DNA from: Oxalobacteraceae bacterium
Lineage (GTDB): Bacteria; Pseudomonadota; Gammaproteobacteria; Burkholderiales; Burkholderiaceae_D
Assembly (NCBI GenBank): GCA_947374865.1
Contig: CANCDR010000011.1
Location: 35,712-99,711, forward strand
Direction of reading: 5' to 3'
DNA: 64,000 nt
Positions 50,162 to 62,612 of the stretch are shown here, piece by piece (position 1 is the stretch's first letter; every line of letters starts with the position of its first letter). The notes below the pieces were generated by a model. It saw only the letters and a list, made by a program, of their open reading frames with translations. It was not told the DNA's origin and made no database searches. The translations under genes and the position numbers were made by a program.

Positions 50162-50694
50162 TTAGTCGTCCTCATCAGCCGCCATGTCAGGGAACAGCAC
50201 CTCGGTATAGCCAAAACGACTGAAGTCGCGCACCCGCATCGGGTAGAGGATGCCGGCTAAGTGATCACATTCATGCTGCACCACGCGCGCATGGAAGTCT
50301 TCCACCTCGCGCTCGATAGCCGTGCCGAACTGGTCGAAGCCGGTATAGCGCAGATGGGTCCAGCGCGGCACCATGCCACGCAAACCGGGCACCGACAAAC
50401 AGCCTTCCCAGCCGTCTTCGAGCTGATCACTGAGCGGCGTGAGCTGCGGGTTAATGAGCACCGTCGGCGGCACGGCCGGGGCATCGGGGTAGCGCGCATT
50501 ATCCTTAAAGCCAAAGATCACCAGCTGCAGATCGACGCCGATCTGTGGTGCAGCTAATCCGGCGCCATTGGCTGCATGCATGGTGTCGAACATATCGGCG
50601 ATCAGCGTGTGTAGTTCCGGGCTGTCGAATTGCGTCACCGGCTGTGCCTGGCGCAGTAGCCGCGGATCACCCATTTTTAAAATTGTGTGAATGC

Positions 50695-50698
<4 letters not shown>
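50162..50698 (-). CDS. def: Peptide deformylase
   Basis: Removes the formyl group from nascent chains. The 178-residue protein has the three motifs [10 protein letters not shown] (45-54), EGCLSVPG with Cys100, and [10 protein letters not shown] with H142, E143 and H146 that bind the metal. It is the last gene of zipA-ligA-galU-def, its ATG overlapping the galU stop. The pairing with galU rather than with fmt is unusual; a second def near fmt is likely elsewhere in the genome, but is not visible here. Confidence 0.95.
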
Positions 50699-54742
<4,044 letters not shown>

Positions 54743-55025
54743 GCGCAAGCCTCAAATGGCGTAATTAGTAATAAGTCGGCAGGGTGAACGAGACGATGTT
54801 CGCCAGCGCAGGCGCGCAAGATTGCCGAAGTCCCGAACAGAGTGCCAAACAATCCTATCAGGGTACGTGTTTGGCAGCAAAGTTGTCAAGGATGGCGAGG
54901 TGATGGCGGCCGCTTTTTGCGCCGCCCGGCTGACCGTGAAAGCTTGAGCCGCCGCAAATGGTCAAGGCGACAATGTCTGTAGAATAGTTTGCATCGACTG
55001 TAGCGCTTTCAACGCGGAGAACAGT

Positions 55026-55319
55026 ATGACCGGTGAACACATATGGCATCACGTTTCGCGTTTCAAGGCTGAGCTGGCGGCGGCATCGCCAGACGTGCCC
55101 AATTTTTCTTCTCTCAACGCTCTGCGTGTTCTGAGCCGCCCGGCGCAGAATCTGCTGCAGTTAGCACAGCGCTTGCGCCGCTGGCGTCTGCGCAGGCTCG
55201 AACAGCATTATCAAATGTGTGCCGACATCGAGCAAGAGCAGGCGCGCCAAGCCTATCTGAACGCCGCCTGGTATCAGAAGCAGGCCGCGCTGGCTCGGCT
55301 GGCCGAGTCAGACTGCTAA
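55026..55319 (+). CDS. Small hypothetical protein
   Basis: A 97-residue, strongly basic, Arg/Gln/Ala-rich protein, probably all helical (RPAQNLLQLAQRLRRWRLRR, then EQEQARQAYLNAAWYQKQ). I recognise no family. GGAG lies 7 nt before the ATG. It is the only plus-strand gene between zipA and smc, both on the minus strand, and converges with smc across 27 bp. A coiled-coil or membrane-surface role is possible but not shown. Confidence 0.55.
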   Translation: MTGEHIWHHVSRFKAELAAASPDVPNFSSLNALRVLSRPAQNLLQLAQRLRRWRLRRLEQHYQMCADIEQEQARQAYLNAAWYQKQAALARLAESDC

Positions 55320-55346
55320 GGCTGCCGATCCGGCAAGATCGCCCGC

Positions 55347-58300
55347 TCAGGCTGCGGGCATGTCCGCGACCAGACTTGAGGCACTCTCCATATCGACCGC
55401 CACGATCCGTGACACACCCTGCTCCTGCATCGTGACACCAATGAGCTGCTGGGCCATTTCCATGGCAATCTTGTTATGCGAAATGAACAGGAACTGGGTA
55501 TGGGCCGACATCCGTTTGACCATATTACAGAAGCGTTCGGTATTGGCGTCATCAAGCGGCGCGTCGACCTCGTCGAGTAAGCAAAATGGCGCCGGATTAA
55601 GCTGGAACATAGAAAACACCAAGGCGGTCGCCGTGAGCGCCTTTTCACCGCCCGACAGCAAATGAATGGTGGCGTTCTTTTTACCCGGCGGCTGGGCCAT
55701 GACCTGCACACCAGAGTCGAGAATTTCATCGCCCGTCATCGTCAGTTTGGCCTGACCACCACCAAACAGAATCGGAAACAGCTCACCGAAATGGGTATTG
55801 ACCTTGTCGAAGGTATCTTGCAACAGTTCGCGGGTTTCTTTGTCGATGCGGCTGATCGCGTCTTGCAAGGTGTTGATAGCTTCGTTCAAATCCGCATACT
55901 GCGCATCGAGGAAATTCTTGCGCTCGGCGGCCGTGGCCAGTTCGTCCAGTGCGGCCAGATTGACTGCTCCCAGACCGGCAATGGCATTCGTCAAACGCGT
56001 AACTTCGCCCTGCAAATAGGAAGCGCGTAAATCGTCGTGCAGCTTGGTCGCCAATAAGGCCTCGTCGGCATTGGCTTCGAGCAGCTGCTGGGCGTACTGC
56101 TCTTGATTCAGACGTGCCGCTTGTTCCTTGAGCTGCAATTCCATGATGCGTTCACGGGCCGGCTGCAGGCTGCGCTCATGTTGCAGACGCGCTTCGTCAT
56201 GCCCGCGCAGCTGCTGGGTTAATTGATCGAGCTCATGACGGGCATCGGCCAGCGCGCGTTCCTGATCGGTGCGTCGGTCGAGCAGCGATTGCAATCCGGC
56301 CTGCGCGGCCTGATCGTCCAGGCTTTCCAGCTCCAGACTACCCTGCTGCATGTTGGCGAATAACTGACTCGACTGTTCGAGCGCTGTCGCAATGCTGCGC
56401 TTGAGTTCCGCGATTTTATTACGCTGGGTTTGTTCGGCAAACTGCACTTCCTGTGCGCTGCGTTCGAGTTCACGCAGACGCTCGCGAGCCTCGTTGAGCT
56501 GCTGTTCGCGGGCCAGATAATCGGTCTGGCTGGTCTCGTGTTTTTCCTGCATCTCGGCCAAGTCCATGTCGAGCTGCTCGAAGCGGGCTTCCGATTCGGC
56601 CTTGGTCTGCATTTGCTCGGCTTCCTGGGCGGCGATTTCGGCCAGGTCGGCAACGATCTGGGTACTGCGCTGATTAAAGCGCGCCTGTATTTCGGTCAGC
56701 TTCATGACCTCGATCTGCAGGCCATGCACCCCTTGCGTCAGCTGCGCGACCTGCTGACGCACTTCCTGCAGGCGCTGCACCGACTGGCTTAACGCCGCTT
56801 CGGCACGCACCGAGCGGGTACGCGCATCGTCGGCCAGTAATTGCCGCGCACGCAGCTGTTTGCCGATATTGTCGATTTCCTGCTGACGCGCCAGCATGCC
56901 GTCCTGCTCTGAATCGGCGGCATAAAAACGCACCGCAGAACGGCTGATGACATGTCCCTGACGAGTGACGAAATACGCGCCGACCGGCAGCTTGGCACGT
57001 TCGGCAAATGCGCGCTCGGCATCCTCAACGACCCAAATATTGTGCAGCCAATCCTGCAGCACCACGCGCAAGGCCGGATCATTCAACTGCATCATGCTCA
57101 GCAGCGATTTATGCCCCGACAGCGAGGCCGCCAATGCGCCATCAGCACCATTAGCGCCATCGGGCAGTGCCGCCGCCGCACCAGCCTGGGGGGAAAACAA
57201 CGCCAGCTTGGCCGGCGGTGCGTCACTGAAAAAGGCCTTGGCCCAGTCGAGATTCGACATCTCCAGCGCGGCTGTGCGTTCACGCAGCACCGATTCGAGG
57301 GCAGTTTCCCAGCCGGCTTCGATTTGCAGGCGTTTCCAGAGTCGCGGTAAGGCGCTCAGTTCATGTTTTTCCAGCCAGGGTTGTACCTTGCCTTCAGTCT
57401 GCACGCTTTCCTGCAGCTGCTTGAGCGCGGCCAGGCGGGCTTCGAGCTGCGCGGTGGCATTGGTTTCGCTGTTGACCTGTTCCTGCGCGGCGCGGCGTTC
57501 CTGTTCCAGCAGCGGATGCTGGTCCTGCGCAGTGTCGAGCTGCTGCTGCGATTCTTCGAGCATCAGACGTTTTTCTTCCAGCTGCATGGCAAGCTGCGTG
57601 AGATGGTCATTGTCGGGCATTTGCAAGCCACCCTGCTCCTGCGCCAAACGTTCCCGACGTACGGCCAGACCGGCGAGGATGTTGGAGGCATTGCGCTGAT
57701 GCGCTGATTCGAGCTCGATTTGCTGCTGCGCCTGCATGATGGTGGCGCGCGACTCGGTAGTCTTGACTTGCATTTCGCGCCAGGCCTGCTCGAGCGCCGG
57801 CAGACTGTCGCTGCGTTGCTGCGCTGCTTCCTGCGCTTGTTCGACGCGCATGGCGGTTTCTTCGAGCGTCATTTCAGCCTGCGTCAAATCTTCCTGAAAT
57901 TGCGAGCCCTGACGCTGCCACTGATCGCGCTGCGCAGTCAGCGAATTTAACTGCGACTGCAGGCGGCTGCGGGATTCAATGACGAACTTGATCTGCGCTT
58001 CCAGACTGCCGATCTCGGCATTGGTCTGATACAAATGCCCTTGTGCGGTGTGCATGCGGTCGCCGGCAGCGAAATGCGACTGGCGCATGTGTTCGAGCTC
58101 GGTTTCAACATGGCGCAGCTTGGCGGTCTGTTCTTCCAGCGCGTTCTGCGCCAGTTCGATCTCGCGAAAATGTTTTTCCTGCTCTTTTTTGGCTTCATTT
58201 TTACGCAAAAGCCACAGCAGTTTTTGCTTCTCGTCCTGATCGCCTTCGAGCTCACGAAACTTGCTGGCGACAGCGGCTTGCGCTTCGAGCTTGGTCAGAT

Positions 58301-58910
58301 TCGTCGTCAGCTCACGCAGGATATCTTCCAGACGCGTGAGATTTTCACGCGTATCGTGCAGGCGATTTTCGGTTTCACGACGGCGTTCCTTGTACTTCGA
58401 TACGCCGGCGGCTTCTTCGAGAAAAATCCGTAATTCTTCCGGCCGCGCTTCGATGATGCGCGAGATCATGCCCTGGCCGATGATCGCGTAGGCCCTAGGG
58501 CCCAGACCAGTACCGAGGAAAATATCCTGAATATCACGCCGGCGCACCGCCTGGCCATTGATGTAATAAGTCGAGGTACCGTCACGCGTAAGGGTGCGCT
58601 TGACAGCGATTTCTGCGTATTGCCCCCACTGCCCGGCGGCCTTGCCGTCGGCGTTATCAAACACCAGTTCGACCGACGAACGACCGGCTGGCTTACGATG
58701 GGTGGTGCCGTTAAAGATCACGTCCTGCATCGATTCGCCGCGCAACTCAGACGCCTTGGATTCGCCCAGCACCCAGCGCACCGCATCAATGATGTTAGAT
58801 TTGCCACAGCCGTTGGGTCCGACCACGCCGACTAGCTGACCCGGCACCTGAAAATTGGTCGGATCGACGAAGGATTTGAAGCCGGATAATTTAATGGATG
58901 TTAAACGCAC
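55347..58910 (-). CDS. smc: Chromosome segregation protein SMC
   Basis: The 1187-residue ATPase compacts and segregates the chromosome. Walker A is GVVGPNGCGKSNIIDAVRW near the N-terminus; the two long coiled coils flank a hinge at about 500-640; the signature LLSGGEKALTATALVFSMF and Walker B PFCLLDEVDAPLDDANTE are near the C-terminus. The start is GTG at 58910 (MRLTSIKLSGFKSF). No scpA/scpB lie nearby. It diverges from dapC; next to zipA-ligA it forms a common betaproteobacterial neighbourhood. Confidence 0.97.
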   Translation of the reverse strand: MRLTSIKLSGFKSFVDPTNFQVPGQLVGVVGPNGCGKSNIIDAVRWVLGESKASELRGESMQDVIFNGTTHRKPAGRSSVELVFDNADGKAAGQWGQYAEIAVKRTLTRDGTSTYYINGQAVRRRDIQDIFLGTGLGPRAYAIIGQGMISRIIEARPEELRIFLEEAAGVSKYKERRRETENRLHDTRENLTRLEDILRELTTNLTKLEAQAAVASKFRELEGDQDEKQKLLWLLRKNEAKKEQEKHFREIELAQNALEEQTAKLRHVETELEHMRQSHFAAGDRMHTAQGHLYQTNAEIGSLEAQIKFVIESRSRLQSQLNSLTAQRDQWQRQGSQFQEDLTQAEMTLEETAMRVEQAQEAAQQRSDSLPALEQAWREMQVKTTESRATIMQAQQQIELESAHQRNASNILAGLAVRRERLAQEQGGLQMPDNDHLTQLAMQLEEKRLMLEESQQQLDTAQDQHPLLEQERRAAQEQVNSETNATAQLEARLAALKQLQESVQTEGKVQPWLEKHELSALPRLWKRLQIEAGWETALESVLRERTAALEMSNLDWAKAFFSDAPPAKLALFSPQAGAAAALPDGANGADGALAASLSGHKSLLSMMQLNDPALRVVLQDWLHNIWVVEDAERAFAERAKLPVGAYFVTRQGHVISRSAVRFYAADSEQDGMLARQQEIDNIGKQLRARQLLADDARTRSVRAEAALSQSVQRLQEVRQQVAQLTQGVHGLQIEVMKLTEIQARFNQRSTQIVADLAEIAAQEAEQMQTKAESEARFEQLDMDLAEMQEKHETSQTDYLAREQQLNEARERLRELERSAQEVQFAEQTQRNKIAELKRSIATALEQSSQLFANMQQGSLELESLDDQAAQAGLQSLLDRRTDQERALADARHELDQLTQQLRGHDEARLQHERSLQPARERIMELQLKEQAARLNQEQYAQQLLEANADEALLATKLHDDLRASYLQGEVTRLTNAIAGLGAVNLAALDELATAAERKNFLDAQYADLNEAINTLQDAISRIDKETRELLQDTFDKVNTHFGELFPILFGGGQAKLTMTGDEILDSGVQVMAQPPGKKNATIHLLSGGEKALTATALVFSMFQLNPAPFCLLDEVDAPLDDANTERFCNMVKRMSAHTQFLFISHNKIAMEMAQQLIGVTMQEQGVSRIVAVDMESASSLVADMPAA

Positions 58911-58971
58911 AATATCGACTATTCTGTAATGCCGTACCGAAGGCGGGCAAGGTAAATAAAATAAGAGAAAA

Positions 58972-58989
58972 TTGCCTTTTGCAAGGCAA
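58972..58989. promoter_or_regulatory. Short perfect inverted repeat in the smc/dapC intergenic region
   Basis: TTGCCTT and AAGGCAA flank a TTGC centre: a perfect 7-bp dyad, 62 bp upstream of the smc GTG and about 90 bp before the dapC -10. It could be an operator; no known motif is recognised. Confidence 0.35.
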
Positions 58990-59078
58990 AGCGACGAGCA
59001 TCATAGCATTGCGCCTGCCTGAATCGACAGTTTGCGCATGCGAATTTGTCCGACCAGGGAAACCGCGCGCGCTGACGT

Positions 59079-59084
59079 TATAAT
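59079..59084 (+). promoter_or_regulatory. Putative -10 box of dapC
   Basis: TATAAT in GACGTTATAATAGAGG, 56 bp upstream of the dapC GTG. No consensus -35 at 16-18 bp. Confidence 0.5.
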
Positions 59085-59140
59085 AGAGGCATTCGCCGTC
59101 CTTCTGCGGCCATTCCCTTTTTGCCTTCTACTGCACGCCT

Positions 59141-60349
59141 GTGAATCCTCTACTCGATCTGCTACAGCCCTACCCGTTCGAAAAACTGCGCGTTTTACTG
59201 GCTGACCAGACGCCAAATCCAGCCTATGCGCCGATCAGCCTGGGCATTGGGGAGCCTAAGCATCCGACCCCGGCCTTTATTCGTCAGGCGGTGACGGATC
59301 ATCTGGACGGTTTGGCAACCTATCCCACCACGGCTGGCACGGACGCCCTGCGCGCGGCCATCGCCGGCTGGCTTGAGCGCCGTTACGGCCTGCCCAAATT
59401 AAATCCGGCCACGCAGATCCTGCCGGTCAATGGCTCGCGCGAAGCCTTGTTTGCCCTGGCACAGACGGTGGTTAATCCGATCCCCGGTGCGCTGGTGCTG
59501 TGTCCGAATCCGTTTTATCAGATCTATGAAGGCGCGGCCCTTTTGTCTGGCGCGCAGCCGTATTTTGTCAACAGTGACCCAACGCGTAATTTTGCCTCCG
59601 ACTACCAGAGCGTGCCGCCCGAGGTCTGGTCGCGGGTCCAGCTGCTGTATCTGTGCTCGCCGGGTAACCCGACCGGTGCGGTGCTCACGCTTGAAGACTG
59701 GCGTGAATTATTCGATTTATCGGACCGCTATGGCTTCGTGATCGCTGCCGATGAATGTTATTCAGAGATTTACTTTAAACCCGAGGCCCCGCTGGGCAGC
59801 CTGGAAGCCGCACATCGCCTTGGCCGCACCGATTACAAAAATCTGATTGCCTTCTCGAGCCTGTCGAAGCGCTCGAACGTGCCGGGCATGCGTTCCGGCT
59901 TCGTGGCCGGTGATGCAACGCTGATGAAAAAATTCATGCTCTACCGGACTTACCACGGCGGCGCCATGAGTCCGACGATTCAAAGCGCCTCCATCCTGGC
60001 CTGGAACGACGAAACCCATGTGCAGGAAAATCGCGCCAAATACATCGATAAATTCAAACAGCTCACGCCGCTGCTGGCCGAGGTGCTGGATGTGGCCTTG
60101 CCGGATGCCGGGTTTTATCTGTGGGCGCGGGTCGATCGCGACACCAATCTGACCGACACCGAATTTGCCCGCGCTTTGTACGCCGAATATAATGTCACCG
60201 TTTTACCGGGTAGTTATTTAGCCCGCCAGGCGCACGGCATCAATCCCGGACAAAACCGCATTCGCATGGCCCTCGTGGCGGAAGTCGATGAATGCCTGGA
60301 AGCGGCGCGCCGCATCGTCGATTTCGTCCATCAACACAAAAAATCCTGA
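59141..60349 (+). CDS. dapC: Succinyldiaminopimelate aminotransferase
   Basis: DapC transaminates N-succinyl-2-amino-6-oxopimelate in lysine/diaminopimelate synthesis. The 402-residue PLP enzyme shows [30 protein letters not shown], the Asp region [13 protein letters not shown] and the PLP lysine in [22 protein letters not shown] start. dapD follows after 37 bp, supporting the succinylase route over other class I aminotransferases. Confidence 0.94.
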   Translation: MNPLLDLLQPYPFEKLRVLLADQTPNPAYAPISLGIGEPKHPTPAFIRQAVTDHLDGLATYPTTAGTDALRAAIAGWLERRYGLPKLNPATQILPVNGSREALFALAQTVVNPIPGALVLCPNPFYQIYEGAALLSGAQPYFVNSDPTRNFASDYQSVPPEVWSRVQLLYLCSPGNPTGAVLTLEDWRELFDLSDRYGFVIAADECYSEIYFKPEAPLGSLEAAHRLGRTDYKNLIAFSSLSKRSNVPGMRSGFVAGDATLMKKFMLYRTYHGGAMSPTIQSASILAWNDETHVQENRAKYIDKFKQLTPLLAEVLDVALPDAGFYLWARVDRDTNLTDTEFARALYAEYNVTVLPGSYLARQAHGINPGQNRIRMALVAEVDECLEAARRIVDFVHQHKKS

Positions 60350-60386
60350 TTTCCCATCCCGTTTAACTTACTTCATATTGGCTACC

Positions 60387-61211
60387 ATGACTCAACAACT
60401 CCAACAAATCCTCGACGCAGCGTGGGAAGACCGCGCAAACTATTCTTCCAAGTCGGCGCCTGCCGAACTGCGTGAAGCCGTCGCCCATGTGCTGGCCCAG
60501 CTCGATGCCGGCACTCTGCGCGTGGCGCAAAAAGACAGTGGCAGCTGGGTCGTGAACCAATGGGTCAAGAAAGCCGTCTTGCTGTCGTTTCGTCTGGAAG
60601 ACAATGTCGCCATGCCAGCCGGTGACAACATGCAGTTCTACGACAAAGTACCGACCAAATTTGCCAATTACACGGCGGACGATTTCGCCAAGGGCGGCTT
60701 TCGGGTCGTGCCGCCGGCCGTTGCGCGGCGCGGCAGCTTCATCGCCAAGAACGTGGTGCTCATGCCGTCGTATGTCAACATCGGCGCCTACGTCGATGAA
60801 GGCACCATGGTCGATACCTGGGCCACCGTTGGCTCCTGCGCGCAGATCGGTAAAAACGTCCATCTGTCGGGCGGCGTTGGCATTGGCGGCGTACTCGAAC
60901 CGATGCAGGCCAACCCGACCATCATCGAAGATAACTGCTTCATCGGCGCCCGTTCGGAAGTCGTCGAAGGCGTGATCGTGGAAGAAAATTCCGTGATCTC
61001 GATGGGCGTCTATATCGGCCAGTCGACCAAGATTTATGACCGCGCTACCGGCACCGTGACTTACGGCCGGATTCCTTCCGGCTCGGTGGTCGTGTCCGGT
61101 AATTTGCCTTCTGCGGATGGTAAATACAGTCTGTACTGTGCGGTGATCGTTAAACGCGTGGATGCACAAACCCGCGCCAAGACCGCCATCAACGAATTGC
61201 TGCGCGACTGA
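60387..61211 (+). CDS. dapD: 2,3,4,5-tetrahydropyridine-2,6-dicarboxylate N-succinyltransferase
   Basis: DapD succinylates tetrahydrodipicolinate, the step before DapC. From the ATG at 60387 it has 274 residues: an N-terminal helical domain ([19 protein letters not shown]), left-handed beta-helix repeats ([40 protein letters not shown]) and a C-terminal strand region. The frame is open upstream to 60288 inside dapC, but the family begins here. Confidence 0.97.
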   Translation: MTQQLQQILDAAWEDRANYSSKSAPAELREAVAHVLAQLDAGTLRVAQKDSGSWVVNQWVKKAVLLSFRLEDNVAMPAGDNMQFYDKVPTKFANYTADDFAKGGFRVVPPAVARRGSFIAKNVVLMPSYVNIGAYVDEGTMVDTWATVGSCAQIGKNVHLSGGVGIGGVLEPMQANPTIIEDNCFIGARSEVVEGVIVEENSVISMGVYIGQSTKIYDRATGTVTYGRIPSGSVVVSGNLPSADGKYSLYCAVIVKRVDAQTRAKTAINELLRD

Positions 61212-61234
61212 TTTCGCCCAGCGAATCAGAAACC

Positions 61235-61591
61235 ATGCAGACAACTTTATACGGCATTCCCAACTGCGACACGGTCAAAAAGGCCCGTGTCTGGCTCGAG
61301 TCGCATGGCGTGACCTACACGTTTCATGACTTCAAAAAAGCCGGACTGGATCAGGCCACCATCAACAGTTGGCTGCGCAGCGTCGACTGGACGCTGCTGC
61401 TCAACCGCAAAGGCACGACCTGGCGCTGGCTCGATGAGGCGACCAAGGCGGCGGTCGTCGATGCTGCCAGCGCCAGCGCCGTGATGTTGGGCGCCACATC
61501 GGTGATCAAGCGTCCGGTGTTAGTGACCGATGCCGGCGTGCTGGTCGGGTTCAGCGCGGAAACCTATCAGCCACTTTTCGCGTCGAAGTAA
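61235..61591 (+). CDS. ArsC/Spx-family (YffB-like) reductase
   Basis: A 118-residue thioredoxin-fold protein beginning MQTTLYGIPNCDTVKKARVW; a single Cys in NCDTVKKA, the FHDFKKAGLD strand and IKRPVLVTDAG are the ArsC/Spx/YffB hallmarks. It has no second active-site Cys and is not a proven arsenate reductase. It is commonly found beside dapD/dapE; here 23 bp separate it from dapD. Directly behind its stop codon a 12-bp minisatellite begins. Confidence 0.88.
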   Translation: MQTTLYGIPNCDTVKKARVWLESHGVTYTFHDFKKAGLDQATINSWLRSVDWTLLLNRKGTTWRWLDEATKAAVVDAASASAVMLGATSVIKRPVLVTDAGVLVGFSAETYQPLFASK

Positions 61592-61651
61592 TCTGTTCGC
61601 GCTTCTGTTCGTGCTTCTGTTTGTGCTTCTGTTTGCGCTTCTGTTTGTGCT
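61592..61651 (+). repeat. 12-bp tandem repeat, five units
   Basis: Units TCTGTTCGCGCT, TCTGTTCGTGCT, TCTGTTTGTGCT, TCTGTTTGCGCT and TCTGTTTGTGCT follow each other directly, starting with the first base after the stop codon of the Spx-like gene and ending 24 bp before the prmB ATG. Confidence 0.95.
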
Positions 61652-61675
61652 TTTTAATTTTTAGCCTGCCACCTT

Positions 61676-62560
61676 ATGACACTTCAACATTTTTCCACCA
61701 TCCGCGATCTGCTGCGCTACGCAGTCACCCGCTTCAACACGGCCGAGCTGTATTTTGGTCATGGCAGCAGCGACGCGCTGGATGAGGCGGCTTATCTGAT
61801 CCTGCATACGCTCAAACTGCCGCTCGATAAGCTCGAGCCGTTTTTCGATGCCCGCCTGCTGCCGCATGAAATTGAAGCGCTCCTGAAGGTGATCGAATTG
61901 CGCGCCACCGAACGCATACCGGCGGCCTACATCACGCATCAGGCCTGGCTGGGCAGCTATCCGTTTTATGTCGATGAACGGGTGATCGTGCCGCGCTCTT
62001 TTATTGCGGAACTGATTCCCGAGCAGCTCGCACCATGGATTAGCGACCCCGACGCCATCATCCGGATTCTCGATCTGTGTACTGGCTCAGGCTGTCTGCC
62101 GATCCTGCTGGCCGATGCGTTTCCGAATGCCCATGTGGACGCGGTCGATATCTCCTCGGCGGCCCTGGCCGTCGCGCAGCGTAATATCAGCGACTACAAA
62201 CTGGAAGATCGGATCAGCCTGTTTGAATCCGACCTGTACGCCGGGCTGCCGGAGCAACAATACGACCTGATCATTTCCAATCCGCCGTATGTGAATGCCG
62301 AATCCATGCGCACTTTACCGCCCGAGTATCAGCACGAACCGCAGATCGCTTTAGCCGGCGGCGCCGATGGCATGGACCTGGTGCGGAAGATTGTCGCAGG
62401 GGCCGCCAAACGCCTCACCGCCAAGGGCGTGCTAATGATAGAAATCGGTCATGAACGCGCCTTCGCCGAAGCCGCGTTTGCCGATCTGCCGCTGACCTGG
62501 GTGAGCACTTCGGCCGGCGACGACATGGTATTTTTATTGAACGCTGAGCAGCTGCGCTGA
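61676..62560 (+). CDS. prmB: Ribosomal protein L3 glutamine methyltransferase
   Basis: PrmB methylates a glutamine of ribosomal protein L3. The 294-residue SAM-dependent enzyme has ILDLCTGSGCLPILLADAFP (SAM-binding) and the catalytic ISNPPYVNAESM; the N-terminal domain (DEAAYLILHTLKLPLDKLEP) separates it from PrmC. An N-terminal extension of about 20 residues is present. It is followed by yheS after 52 bp. Confidence 0.94.
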   Translation: MTLQHFSTIRDLLRYAVTRFNTAELYFGHGSSDALDEAAYLILHTLKLPLDKLEPFFDARLLPHEIEALLKVIELRATERIPAAYITHQAWLGSYPFYVDERVIVPRSFIAELIPEQLAPWISDPDAIIRILDLCTGSGCLPILLADAFPNAHVDAVDISSAALAVAQRNISDYKLEDRISLFESDLYAGLPEQQYDLIISNPPYVNAESMRTLPPEYQHEPQIALAGGADGMDLVRKIVAGAAKRLTAKGVLMIEIGHERAFAEAAFADLPLTWVSTSAGDDMVFLLNAEQLR

Positions 62561-62612
62561 TCCGCTCTTCAATTTTACGTTTTTATTTGCAGAAGAATCG
62601 AACACACTTTAC

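Noticed and set aside
61592..61651. CRISPR or REP array
   Set aside because: Contiguous 12-bp units without spacers or dyad symmetry; a minisatellite.
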